This document shows, piece by piece, positions 16,083-24,486 of a stretch of 64,000 bases of DNA. The number at the start of each line of letters is the position of its first letter. Position 1 is the stretch's first letter. The DNA lies in the NCBI RefSeq assembly GCF_014290175.1, contig NZ_JACOOR010000009.1:1-64000 (forward strand), in the 5' to 3' direction. The notes beneath the pieces are model-generated. The model had not been told where the DNA came from. It was given only the letters and a program-made list of their open reading frames with translations, and did no database searches. The translations under genes were made by a program, and so were the position numbers. Origin of the DNA: Anaerosacchariphilus hominis (GTDB taxonomy: Bacteria; Bacillota; Clostridia; Lachnospirales; Lachnospiraceae).

Positions 16083-16111
16083 ATAGTATACTATTTTCGT
16101 CTGCATGTCAA
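16083..16111 (-). promoter_or_regulatory. Promoter of marR-degV with overlapping dyad
   Basis: The minus strand reads TTGACA (16106-16111), a 17-base spacer and TACTAT (16083-16088). The palindrome TAGTATACTA covers the -10 region. ATTCG/CGAAT arms lie just downstream. Confidence 0.7.
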
Positions 16112-16141
16112 GCAGATTATTCCCTATTCCAAAAAAAAAGA

Positions 16142-16162
16142 GCGTGAACACACTGTTCACGC
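16142..16162 (-). terminator. Terminator of galM
   Basis: GCGTGAAC/GTTCACGC arms surround a 5-base loop. TCTTTTTTTTT follows on the minus strand, 17 bases after the galM stop. Confidence 0.88.
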
Positions 16163-16179
16163 CCTCTGTCGTTCTTCTC

Positions 16180-17229
16180 TTATTTTTTCACGAAAAACCG
16201 GTATCCCGTCTTTGCATGATAAGTCTCTCCTGCTTTCACAATGGGACTCTTAAAGTTCGCATGATGGCAGGCATCCGGAAAATACTGAGCCTCAAAGCAG
16301 ACGGCGCTCCGTCTTTCATAGGTACGTCCGCCCTTTCCGCCTTTTTCATGATCCAGGAAATTCGCTGCGTACAGCTGGATACCCGGCTGATCGGTAAATA
16401 CTTCCATACAGATACCGCTCCGGTCGGAAATCAGTTTTCCGCACAGCATGTACTTTCCGTCGTTCTTTAGCACATAATTATGATCATAACCTCCGGCCAG
16501 CTTCAGCGGCTCGTAATCCGCCTCAATCCGCTCGCCAATGGTATGCTCCGTCCGGAAATCCATGGGTGTATCCGTCACATCCCGGATCTCACCGGTAGGC
16601 ACCAGCCCCGCGTCCGTCGGTGTAAAAGCGTCTGCGTCCAGCCACACCTTCTGCTCCAGCACGGAAGTCGAATCCTGTCCGTCCAGATTAAAATAAGAAT
16701 GATTGGTGAGATTAAAAATGGTGTCCTGATCCGCCTTTCCCTCATATGCAATCTGCAGCTCATTGTCATCCGTCAAAGTGTAGGATACCGTGATATCCGC
16801 ATTGCCCGGATAACCCTGATCGCCATCGGGACTGTGAAGGGAAAACTCTACCTTATTGTCATCGGCAATGATGCCCTTCCACATTCTGGTGAAGTACATA
16901 TCCGGTCCGCTGTGCAGGTTATTCTCTCCGTTATTTTTCGCAAGGGGATAGTCCCTGCCGCCAATGGTAATCACTGCGCCTCCAATCCGATTGGCGCTCC
17001 GGCCCACCACAGCTCCCAGATCCGGCCCGTTGACCTCATAGCCCGCTGCGCTTTCATAGCCCCAGACCACATCCCGAAGCAGTCCGTCCTTATCCGGCAC
17101 CTGAAGTTCCGCCAGCACCGCGCCCAGATTCAACACCGCGGCCTTCATACCTTTTCCGTTTTCCAATATGTATCTTTTTACCTTCTGTCCGTCCTTTACG
17201 GTTCCGAACTCTTCCACCCGAATACTCAT
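16180..17229 (-). CDS. galM: Aldose 1-epimerase (galactose mutarotase)
   Basis: This 349-residue beta-sandwich enzyme interconverts alpha and beta anomers of aldohexoses. Visible family features are GRSANRIGGA, LHSGPDMYFTRMW, TNHSYFNLDG (the catalytic His region), DHNYVL, and a late CFEAQYFPDA with the catalytic Glu. It lies 17 bases downstream of the FNT channel gene, same strand, and probably shares a transcript. No other galactose genes are adjacent. Confidence 0.93.
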   Translation of the reverse strand: MSIRVEEFGTVKDGQKVKRYILENGKGMKAAVLNLGAVLAELQVPDKDGLLRDVVWGYESAAGYEVNGPDLGAVVGRSANRIGGAVITIGGRDYPLAKNNGENNLHSGPDMYFTRMWKGIIADDNKVEFSLHSPDGDQGYPGNADITVSYTLTDDNELQIAYEGKADQDTIFNLTNHSYFNLDGQDSTSVLEQKVWLDADAFTPTDAGLVPTGEIRDVTDTPMDFRTEHTIGERIEADYEPLKLAGGYDHNYVLKNDGKYMLCGKLISDRSGICMEVFTDQPGIQLYAANFLDHEKGGKGGRTYERRSAVCFEAQYFPDACHHANFKSPIVKAGETYHAKTGYRFFVKK

Positions 17230-17246
17230 TCTTTACCCCTTTTTAC

Positions 17247-18035
17247 TCAGTCCTTTTTCGCTCCCTTTAAATACAGATACCAATATACGATGCCGATGGC
17301 CATTCCGCCCACCAGATTACCCAGGGTAACTGGCAGAAGATTTTTGGTCAGAGCCGCGCCCAGATTTACTGCTGCATCTCCTACCCAATAGATGGAATTA
17401 CTGAAGATACCCACCATCAGATAATACATATTGGCAATACTGTGCTCGAAACCGGCCATAACAAAGATCATAATGGGAAAATAGAGTCCTGCGATCTTGC
17501 TGGCCACGGTCTTGCCCGCGAAAGACATCCACACGGCCAGACATACCATCATATTACATACGATACCGCGCAGGAACGCGTCCCCGAAGCTTAAGGCCAC
17601 CTTGCCGGAAGCTACAGACATGACCACGTCCAGAAGTCCGCCGTCCAGCAGAGAAGGGCTGTGTCCGAAAGCCACCAGAAAAGCCAGAATGGTGGAACCC
17701 ACAAAGTTACCAAGGTAAACGCAGACCCAGTTGCGCAGTACGCCGCCGAAGGTCACCTCACCTTCCAGAAGCGGGATCACAAGCAGGCAGTTTCCCGTAA
17801 ACAGCTCGCTTCCCGCGATCAGCACCAGACCCAGACCGGCCGGGAACATACAGGCGCCAACCAGCTTGCCCAGGGCTCCGCCAATGGTGGCCGTGGCCAT
17901 CTCATAGGCCACTCCGCCAATTCCGATGAAGATGCCGGCCATAATGCCCAGAATAAAAAGCTTCAGCGCCGGTGTGTTTACCTTTCCTTTTCCGATTTCC
18001 ACGTAGTTTTTTGCGATTTCTGCAGGTGAATTCAT
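17247..18035 (-). CDS. Formate/nitrite transporter (FNT) family channel
   Basis: This 262-residue protein has six hydrophobic segments and FNT landmarks. They are the early KLFILGIMAGIFIGIGG, the GSELFTGNCL half-helix near residue 90, LRNWVCVYLGNFVGS, and a C-terminal NLVGGMAIG. These form a pentameric channel for formate, nitrite or related small anions. In a fermenting Clostridia formate export is the likely use. AAGGAGGG precedes the ATG. A Rex-like sequence overlaps its putative -10 region (18070-18087). Confidence 0.92.
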   Translation of the reverse strand: MNSPAEIAKNYVEIGKGKVNTPALKLFILGIMAGIFIGIGGVAYEMATATIGGALGKLVGACMFPAGLGLVLIAGSELFTGNCLLVIPLLEGEVTFGGVLRNWVCVYLGNFVGSTILAFLVAFGHSPSLLDGGLLDVVMSVASGKVALSFGDAFLRGIVCNMMVCLAVWMSFAGKTVASKIAGLYFPIMIFVMAGFEHSIANMYYLMVGIFSNSIYWVGDAAVNLGAALTKNLLPVTLGNLVGGMAIGIVYWYLYLKGAKKD

Positions 18036-18069
18036 GCAAAATCCCTCCTTGACATAGTTTATGTTATGT

Positions 18070-18087
18070 TTGTTAAAATTATAACGT
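18070..18087. promoter_or_regulatory. Possible Rex-type site at the FNT promoter
   Basis: TTGTTAAAATTATAACGT has a complete TTGTTAA half and a weaker second half (four of seven matches to TTAACAA). It covers the minus-strand TATAAT. Rex senses NADH/NAD ratio in Clostridia. The match is incomplete. Confidence 0.3.
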
Positions 18088-18127
18088 TCTCTTCAGGGTG
18101 TGACCATCATACAAACTGTATGATCCT

Positions 18128-19009
18128 TTACTTTACATGCTCATGGGTAAACAGATGATCCTGGCAGTACTCGTAGTTTCCATTGCATTTGGAACAGTAA
18201 CGGAATACCAGATCCTCCCCGTCTTTCTCTGTTCGGCCGCAGACCGCGCACTTATGGACGCTGGCCCGCTTCTCCCCCTGCTGCACACTCCGGCTGTAGA
18301 CCTGTCTCCGGTGTACCTCCTTCGGGGAATACCGCCGCATATTTTTCATGCCGAAGAAGAAAATCAGAAAGTTGCCAAGGGATACCAGCGCCATGACCGC
18401 AAAGGCCGGATGCGGTATAATTCCCGCCTGAATCAACGCCAGTTTTGAAGTATAAGAAAGATATGGTGCTGCAAATCCCGCCAGAATCGTCACTCCGAAA
18501 TAAATCGCGTTGATGATGCCCAGCCACTTCGCCTTGATGGGAATAATGAAGAACAGCAGAAACTGCATGTCCGGATAGGTAGCCGCAAAGGCGAAAAACA
18601 GCGAATAGTTCAGATAATAGGTGCCGAACATCGGTCCGATATTGGCTCCAAACACATAGCAGCTTAAGAAGGCTGCCACCACGTGAAGCAGCACTCCGGT
18701 CAACAGATACAGGTTAAACCGGAAGGCTCCCCACTGCATCTCCAGTACCTTTCCGATGGAATAATACAGGTACATGCTGATCAGAAAGAAAAACAGTCCC
18801 GATGACGGCGGGTAAATAATAAAGGTCACGATTCTCCAGATCTGGCCACGCATAATGGCCGTCGGATCCAGGGACAGATATCCTGTATAGAAATCAGGTG
18901 CCACCACACTGATCACATAACCCAGGGCATACAGAATGATCACGTAATACATCAGGTTGGAAATCGCGTAACGTCCGAACTTTTTCTCCAGCTTGTCAAT
19001 CCAGTTCAT
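18128..19009 (-). CDS. Rhomboid-like membrane protein lacking catalytic residues, with zinc-ribbon tail
   Basis: This 293-residue protein has about six membrane helices (residues 20-220) with rhomboid/derlin-like landmarks (MRGQIWRIVTFI, YYSIGKVLEMQWG). The GxSG serine motif is absent: the matching helix reads NYSLFFAFAAT. No suitable helix-6 histidine is seen. The cytosolic tail holds CAVC, CSKC and CQDHLFTHEH, enough Cys and His for a zinc-binding module. I infer a pseudoprotease that binds or sorts membrane proteins. It has its own consensus promoter and a structured 5' leader. Confidence 0.75.
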   Translation of the reverse strand: MNWIDKLEKKFGRYAISNLMYYVIILYALGYVISVVAPDFYTGYLSLDPTAIMRGQIWRIVTFIIYPPSSGLFFFLISMYLYYSIGKVLEMQWGAFRFNLYLLTGVLLHVVAAFLSCYVFGANIGPMFGTYYLNYSLFFAFAATYPDMQFLLFFIIPIKAKWLGIINAIYFGVTILAGFAAPYLSYTSKLALIQAGIIPHPAFAVMALVSLGNFLIFFFGMKNMRRYSPKEVHRRQVYSRSVQQGEKRASVHKCAVCGRTEKDGEDLVFRYCSKCNGNYEYCQDHLFTHEHVK

Positions 19010-19031
19010 AAAAATAAGTCATCCTTTCCTG

Positions 19032-19125
19032 CGGGAGACCTTACAGCTCCCGAAAAATGTCTGTGATACAACATTTCCGGGCCGCAGAAGCTCTCTTTTC
19101 TCTATAATTCTGCGAATCCCGGAAA
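19032..19125 (-). promoter_or_regulatory. Structured 5' leader of the rhomboid-like gene
   Basis: On the transcript, CCCGGAAA-type arms (19074-19081 with 19118-19125) enclose a second stem (19084-19089 with 19108-19113). A separate CGGGAG/CTCCCG stem (19032-19037 with 19047-19052) lies near the ribosome site. It does not match any riboswitch I recognise. It could be a protein-binding leader. Confidence 0.45.
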
Positions 19126-19142
19126 CATTTTCAGATGATTTT

Positions 19143-19171
19143 ATTATAGGCACGGAACCCCTGTTTGTCAA
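19143..19171 (-). promoter_or_regulatory. Consensus promoter of the rhomboid-like gene
   Basis: The minus strand reads TTGACA (19166-19171), a 17-base spacer and TATAAT (19143-19148), a perfect sigma-A consensus. The predicted leader is about 125 bases. Confidence 0.85.
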
Positions 19172-19196
19172 CCGGAGGCAGCCTCCGGAACTCTTT

Positions 19197-19409
19197 TTAT
19201 CGTCCCGGAGAGCTCAGTTCCCGGGGGCGTCGCCCCAGAGGAATGCACACCTCGTCTCCCACCTGCAGGTTATAAATATTGATATAGGGGTTGGCCGAAA
19301 GGATCGCCCACAAAGGCACCCTGTAGCGGCGGCTTAAAAGGTAGAGGGTGTCCCCTTTTTTCACAGTATGCAGAAATCCATGACATTTTTCCATAAAAAT
19401 CAACTCCAT
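19197..19409 (-). CDS. Small LysM-domain protein
   Basis: This 70-residue protein is almost entirely one LysM peptidoglycan-binding repeat: HTVKKGDTLYLLSRRYRVPL, then ANPYINIYNLQVGDEVCIP. It has no obvious signal peptide, as in small LysM proteins associated with spore coats. The alternative start MEKCHG (ATG at about 19394) has a better-spaced GGAG and may be the real one. It is followed by the promoter of the rhomboid-like gene. Confidence 0.8.
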   Translation of the reverse strand: MELIFMEKCHGFLHTVKKGDTLYLLSRRYRVPLWAILSANPYINIYNLQVGDEVCIPLGRRPRELSSPGR

Positions 19410-19510
19410 TTCTTCCTATCTATATACATTTACTGTATGCCCTCTGTAAAATCTTGTGTTTTATGCGCCTTTTTATTAAACTTTCCTTGAAATCTTTATA
19501 GTTTTTTTAT

Positions 19511-19539
19511 TTGCTTTCAAAAATCTTGTGTCGTATAAT
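19511..19539 (+). promoter_or_regulatory. Promoter of the giant activase gene
   Basis: TTGCTT (19511-19516), a 17-base spacer and TATAAT (19534-19539) lie 73 bases before ATG 19613. Confidence 0.65.
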
Positions 19540-19612
19540 GTACATTAGTGTCGATTAGAACCTTTTGCTCTTAACAGAAAAGGAGGAGGCGGAAGATTCC
19601 GCCGTGATTTTT

Positions 19613-22600
19613 ATGAACCATTCATCTACATATACATTGGGAATCGATATCGGTTCCACTACAGTCAAAGTTGCTGTATTAAATGAGGAGCATCAGCTTC
19701 TCTTTTCTGACTATGAACGTCACTTTGCCAATATCCAGGAGACCCTGGCGTCTCTTCTGGAGAAAGCGGAAACCCGGCTTGGAGATCTGACCGTCTATCC
19801 CGCCATCACCGGTTCCGGCGGTCTGACTCTGGCGAACCACTTGGGCGTCCCCTTTATTCAGGAGGTCGTGGCTGTGGCTACGGCTTTGGAACAGACTGCG
19901 CCCCAGACTGACGTGGCCATAGAGCTGGGTGGCGAAGACGCAAAAATCATTTACTTTGAGGGTGGCAATGTGGAGCAGCGTATGAACGGCATCTGTGCCG
20001 GGGGCACCGGATCCTTCATTGACCAGATGGCTTCTCTTTTACAGACGGACGCCACCGGCCTGAATGAGTACGCAAAGAACTATCACTCTCTTTATACCAT
20101 CGCGGCCCGCTGCGGTGTATTTGCCAAGTCCGATATTCAGCCGCTAATCAACGACGGCGCCACCAAGGAAGATCTGGCTGCATCCATTTTTCAGGCTGTG
20201 GTCAATCAGACCATCAGCGGTCTGGCCTGTGGAAAGCCCATCCGTGGACATGTGGCGTTCCTGGGCGGCCCGCTCCATTTCCTGTCCGAACTGAAAGCGG
20301 CCTTTATCCGCACCCTGAATCTGGACGACGAGCACATCATCGCCCCGGAGAATTCTCATCTGTTTGCCGCCATGGGTTCTGCCTTAAGCTGTGAGCAGAA
20401 GACAGGCGTGTCCTTAAATGACATGAAAAAGCGGTTACAGGCCCACATAAAATTGGATTTCGAGGTGGCTCGTATGGAGCCTCTTTTTGCCAACGAGCAT
20501 GAGTACGCCAAGTTCCAGGAACGCCACAGCCGCCATGAGGTCATGCGTGGTGATTTCCAGGCCTATGAGGGCGACTGCTTCCTCGGAATCGACGCCGGAA
20601 GCACCACTACCAAGGCGGCTCTGGTAGGCAAGGATGGAGCTCTGCTCTATTCCTTCTACAGCAGTAACAACGGTAACCCCCTGGCGACTACCATCCGCGC
20701 CATCAAGGACATCTACCGGTTTCTTCCGAAGAACGCGCGCATCGCCCGTTCCTGCTCCACCGGCTACGGTGAAGCCCTGATTAAGGCGGCCCTGATGCTG
20801 GATGAAGGCGAAGTGGAGACCGTTTCCCATTACTACGCGGCAGAATTCTTCGATCCGAATGTAGACTGCATCCTGGACATCGGCGGTCAGGATATGAAGT
20901 GTATCCGGATCAAGAACCATACCGTAGACAGCGTACAGTTAAACGAGGCATGTTCCTCCGGCTGTGGTTCCTTCATCGAGACCTTTGCCAAGTCCCTGAA
21001 CTACACAGTGGAGGATTTCGCCAAGGCTGCGCTTTTTGCCAAGCACCCCATTGACCTGGGAACACGCTGTACTGTCTTTATGAACTCCAAGGTCAAGCAG
21101 GCACAGAAAGAGGGCGCGGAGGTATCCGACATCTCCGCAGGCCTGGCTTACTCCGTTATCAAGAACGCGTTATTCAAGGTCATTAAGGTATCCGACGCTT
21201 CCGCTCTGGGGAAAAATATCGTGGTACAGGGCGGTACTTTCTATAACGACGCGGTTCTTCGAAGCTTTGAGAAAATCGCAGGCTGTGAGGCAGTCCGTCC
21301 CGATATCGCCGGCATCATGGGCGCTTTCGGTGCAGCTCTGATTGCGAGAGAGCGTTACAAAGACGGTATGGAGACCACCATGCTCTCCATTGACGAGATC
21401 AACAACCTGGAGTTCTCCACCTCCATGACCAAGTGTAACGGCTGTACCAATCACTGTCGTCTGACCATCAATAAATTCTCCGGCGGACGCCGTTATATCT
21501 CCGGCAACCGCTGCGAGCGGGGTATCGGAAAAGAAAAGAACAAAGACAATATTCCGAACCTGTATGAATATAAGAACAAGCGTCTCTTTGACTATGAGCC
21601 GCTGAGCGAGGAAGCGGCCGGGCGCGGAACCGTAGGTATCCCCCGCGTACTGAACTTCTATGAGAACTATCCTTTCTGGTTCACCTTCTTTACGAAGCTG
21701 GGCTACCGGGTCGTGCTCTCTCCTTCCTCTACACACAAGCTTTATGAAATGGGTATTGAGTCTATTCCCAGTGAGTCCGAGTGTTATCCGGCCAAGCTGG
21801 CCCACGGTCATGTGACCTGGCTCATCCGTCAGGGCCTGAAGTTCATCTTCTATCCCTGCGTACCCTATGAACGGACCGAGTTCAAGGATGCGGGCAACCA
21901 CTACAACTGCCCCATCGTCACATCCTATGCGGAGAACATCAAGAATAACATCGACGAGCTCTCCGACAGTGATATTGATTTCTTTAATCCGTTCCTTTCC
22001 TTTGAAAATGAACAGATTCTGGAAAATGGACTTGTTACAGAATTCTCCAGGCACTGCGGTATCTCTGAGAGCGAGATCCGCGAGGCATCCAAAGCGGCCT
22101 GGGCGGAGATGGAACATACCCGGGAAGATATCATGCGAAAAGGCGAAGAAACTCTGGAATACATGCAGAAAACCGGACGCCGGGGCATCGTACTGGCCGG
22201 TCGGCCCTACCATGTGGATCCGGAGATCAACCATGGTATTCCGGAAATGATCAACTCTTACGGTCTGGCTGTACTGACAGAAGATTCCATCAGCCATCTT
22301 CATCCGGTGGAACGCCCGCTGTTCGTTATGGATCAGTGGATGTACCACTCCCGGATGTACGCGGCCGCAAGCTTCGTAAAGACCCGGAATGACCTGGATC
22401 TGATTCAGCTGAATTCCTTCGGCTGCGGTCTGGACGCTGTCACCACCGACGAGGTCAGCGACATTCTGACCAATTCGGGCAAGATCTATACCTGTCTGAA
22501 GATCGACGAGGTCAATAATCTGGGCGCTGCCCGGATCCGCATCCGCTCTCTCATCGCCGCCATCCGCGTGCGTGAGAACAAGGGTGAATGCCGGAGCATC

Positions 22601-23863
22601 GTCTCCTCCGCTTACGACCGCGTTATTTTCACCGAGGAAATGCGTAAGAACTACACGATTCTGTGTCCCCAGATGTCACCCATTCACTTTGACGTCATTG
22701 AGCCAGCCTTCCGCTCTGCAGGCTACAAGCTGGAGGTGCTGCCGGATTCTGACCGTGCCGCCATCGACATGGGCCTGAAATATGTAAATAACGATGCCTG
22801 CTATCCCTCCCTGGTGGTGGTAGGACAGATTATGACCGCTGTGCTATCCGGTAAATACGATACCGACAAACTGGCCGTCATCATCACCCAGACCGGAGGC
22901 GGCTGCCGTGCCACCAACTACATCTCCTTCATCCGCCGGGCCCTGGCCAAGGCCGGACAGGAGCAGATTCCGGTCGTCTCCCTGAACTTAAGCAGTCTGG
23001 AGGAGAACCCTGGCTTCAAAATTACAGCAGGTTTGGCTGTGAAGGGTCTCTACGGACTAGTCTTCGGCGATATCTTCATGCGGGTACTGTACCGGATGCG
23101 GCCCTACGAGAAGGAACCCGGAAGCGCAGACCGGCTCCATGCGAAATGGCTGAAGATCTGTCAGGACTTTGTCTCTCAAAAATTTGTAAGCCACCGGAAG
23201 TTTGTAAAAATCTGCCAGGGTATCATTCAGGAGTTCGATGCCCTGCCCATCCATGAGGATATGAAAAAACCCCGGGTCGGCGTAGTCGGTGAGATTCTGG
23301 TGAAGTTTTCTCCTTCCGCCAATAATCATCTGGTGGAGCTTCTGGAACACGAAGGCGCCGAGGCAGTCGTACCGGACTTGATGGACTTCCTGCTCTACTG
23401 CTTCAAAAACAGCGAGTTCAAGGCGGATCATCTGGGCAAGAAACGTTCCAGCGCCCGAATCGCCCGGGTCGGCATTCAGGCCATGGAATGGCTCCGAAAG
23501 CCCGCTGCCAACGCTTTCCGGGAAAGCGTTCATTTCAACGCGCCCGGCAATATCGACGAGATGGCTGATATGGCCTCCGACATCGTATCCGTGGGTAATC
23601 AGACCGGCGAGGGCTGGTTTCTGACTGCCGAAATGCTGGAGCTGATTCATGAGGATGTGCCGAACATCGTCTGCACCCAGCCCTTCGGCTGCCTGCCGAA
23701 CCACGTGGTCGGCAAAGGCGTCATTAAAGAGCTGCGCCGCCGCTATCCCGCTTCCAATGTGGTAGCCATCGACTACGATCCCGGTGCCAGCGAAGTAAAT
23801 CAGCTGAACCGGTTGAAACTGATGCTTTCCACTGCGAACAAACATCTGAAGGCCCATTCATAA
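19613..23863 (+). CDS. Fused acyl-CoA dehydratase activase (BadF/BcrA-type) with HgdB-like C-terminus
   Basis: This protein of about 1,416 residues has two ASKHA activase domains: [14 protein letters not shown] at about 9-22 and [14 protein letters not shown] at about 324. Each carries the two cysteines that ligate the inter-subunit [4Fe-4S] cluster in HgdC-type activases (CAGGTGSF with [14 protein letters not shown] with TRCTVF). A CNGCTNHC cluster and DUF2229 region follow near 610-850. The C-terminus is dehydratase-like ([30 protein letters not shown]). Activases spend ATP to give a low-potential electron to 2-hydroxyacyl-CoA dehydratases. No CoA-transferase or dehydratase subunits are adjacent, so the role is unknown. 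I chose ATG 19613; TTG 19565 is also open, and GTG 19604 is closer to AAGGAGGAGG. Confidence 0.88.
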   Translation: MNHSSTYTLGIDIGSTTVKVAVLNEEHQLLFSDYERHFANIQETLASLLEKAETRLGDLTVYPAITGSGGLTLANHLGVPFIQEVVAVATALEQTAPQTDVAIELGGEDAKIIYFEGGNVEQRMNGICAGGTGSFIDQMASLLQTDATGLNEYAKNYHSLYTIAARCGVFAKSDIQPLINDGATKEDLAASIFQAVVNQTISGLACGKPIRGHVAFLGGPLHFLSELKAAFIRTLNLDDEHIIAPENSHLFAAMGSALSCEQKTGVSLNDMKKRLQAHIKLDFEVARMEPLFANEHEYAKFQERHSRHEVMRGDFQAYEGDCFLGIDAGSTTTKAALVGKDGALLYSFYSSNNGNPLATTIRAIKDIYRFLPKNARIARSCSTGYGEALIKAALMLDEGEVETVSHYYAAEFFDPNVDCILDIGGQDMKCIRIKNHTVDSVQLNEACSSGCGSFIETFAKSLNYTVEDFAKAALFAKHPIDLGTRCTVFMNSKVKQAQKEGAEVSDISAGLAYSVIKNALFKVIKVSDASALGKNIVVQGGTFYNDAVLRSFEKIAGCEAVRPDIAGIMGAFGAALIARERYKDGMETTMLSIDEINNLEFSTSMTKCNGCTNHCRLTINKFSGGRRYISGNRCERGIGKEKNKDNIPNLYEYKNKRLFDYEPLSEEAAGRGTVGIPRVLNFYENYPFWFTFFTKLGYRVVLSPSSTHKLYEMGIESIPSESECYPAKLAHGHVTWLIRQGLKFIFYPCVPYERTEFKDAGNHYNCPIVTSYAENIKNNIDELSDSDIDFFNPFLSFENEQILENGLVTEFSRHCGISESEIREASKAAWAEMEHTREDIMRKGEETLEYMQKTGRRGIVLAGRPYHVDPEINHGIPEMINSYGLAVLTEDSISHLHPVERPLFVMDQWMYHSRMYAAASFVKTRNDLDLIQLNSFGCGLDAVTTDEVSDILTNSGKIYTCLKIDEVNNLGAARIRIRSLIAAIRVRENKGECRSIVSSAYDRVIFTEEMRKNYTILCPQMSPIHFDVIEPAFRSAGYKLEVLPDSDRAAIDMGLKYVNNDACYPSLVVVGQIMTAVLSGKYDTDKLAVIITQTGGGCRATNYISFIRRALAKAGQEQIPVVSLNLSSLEENPGFKITAGLAVKGLYGLVFGDIFMRVLYRMRPYEKEPGSADRLHAKWLKICQDFVSQKFVSHRKFVKICQGIIQEFDALPIHEDMKKPRVGVVGEILVKFSPSANNHLVELLEHEGAEAVVPDLMDFLLYCFKNSEFKADHLGKKRSSARIARVGIQAMEWLRKPAANAFRESVHFNAPGNIDEMADMASDIVSVGNQTGEGWFLTAEMLELIHEDVPNIVCTQPFGCLPNHVVGKGVIKELRRRYPASNVVAIDYDPGASEVNQLNRLKLMLSTANKHLKAHS

Positions 23864-23893
23864 CAAGGCCCATCTTTCATTTCATACAAAAGA

Positions 23894-23926
23894 GCCGCGG
23901 GATTCCTGTAAAGGAGAATCCTGCGG
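23894..23926. terminator. Bidirectional terminator between convergent genes
   Basis: GCCGCGGGATTC pairs with GAATCCTGCGGC with one mismatch. CTTTTATTTTTTC follows on the plus strand and CTCTTTTG on the minus strand. It ends both the activase gene and the DMT transporter gene. Confidence 0.85.
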
Positions 23927-23957
23927 CCTTTTATTTTTTCTGGAAATTTCCGGAACC

Positions 23958-24389
23958 TTATTCCCATTTAAACAAAATAACCCCGACGATGGCCACCGCC
24001 ATCCCCACCATCTTCCGCCAGGAAAAATCCGCCTTTTCCACTCCAAAAAGCCCCAGCAGCTCAATCAGATAGGCCACTAAAAGCTGGGCTATGACAATGA
24101 GCATCACCGCCCTGGCGGGCCCCAGGGCGTCCATCCCTTTGATGACTGTAAAAGTGATAAAGGCACCGATGACCCCTCCCAGCAGAAAGTACTTCGGTGT
24201 CACCTGCAGAGCTGTCAGCGGATTCGTCCGATCTGCAGCCGCCCAGACCGCCAGACAGGTCAGAAGGGCCGTCAGCTGTACCCAGGCTGCCGATACCCAG
24301 ACACTGCTGGCCTTGGTCACCTCCGTATTAAAAACTCCCTGAATACTCATCAGCGCGCCAGAAAGAAGCGCAATAAAAATTCCAGTCAC
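23958..24389 (-). CDS. DMT-superfamily transporter (YdcZ/DUF606 type)
   Basis: This 143-residue protein has five predicted membrane helices and YdcZ-family features: ALMSIQGVFN at the start, KYFLLGGVIGAF and GMAVAIVGVILF at the end. YdcZ proteins are half-size members of the drug/metabolite transporter superfamily and act as dimers. The substrate is unknown. The start is a GTG buried in an 18-bp perfect inverted repeat (24372-24389 with 24430-24447), so translation may be gated. It lies 97 bases downstream of the solute-binding protein gene, same strand. Confidence 0.82.
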   Translation of the reverse strand: MTGIFIALLSGALMSIQGVFNTEVTKASSVWVSAAWVQLTALLTCLAVWAAADRTNPLTALQVTPKYFLLGGVIGAFITFTVIKGMDALGPARAVMLIVIAQLLVAYLIELLGLFGVEKADFSWRKMVGMAVAIVGVILFKWE

Positions 24390-24447
24390 AGTTTCACCGC
24401 TTTCTTTTCTTTTAGAAATCAGTGTTTCCGTGACTGGAATTTTTTAT
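24372..24447 (-). repeat. 18-bp inverted repeat sequestering a start codon
   Basis: Bases 24372-24389 are the exact reverse complement of 24430-24447, with a 40-base loop. In the minus-strand mRNA the 3' arm begins with the GTG start codon of the YdcZ-like gene. The 5' arm lies upstream, so the folded form would hide the start. Confidence 0.7.
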
Positions 24448-24486
24448 TCTTATTCTGTTTTTATTCTTATCCTGATTTTGCGACAA

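Noticed and set aside
19010..19135. T-box or known riboswitch in the rhomboid-like leader
   Set aside because: I could not find the T-box sequence or any conserved riboswitch core, and the downstream gene gives no matching ligand.
21170..22348. 392-codon frame antisense to the activase
   Set aside because: Shadow of the biased codon use in the activase gene; no ribosome site or motif.
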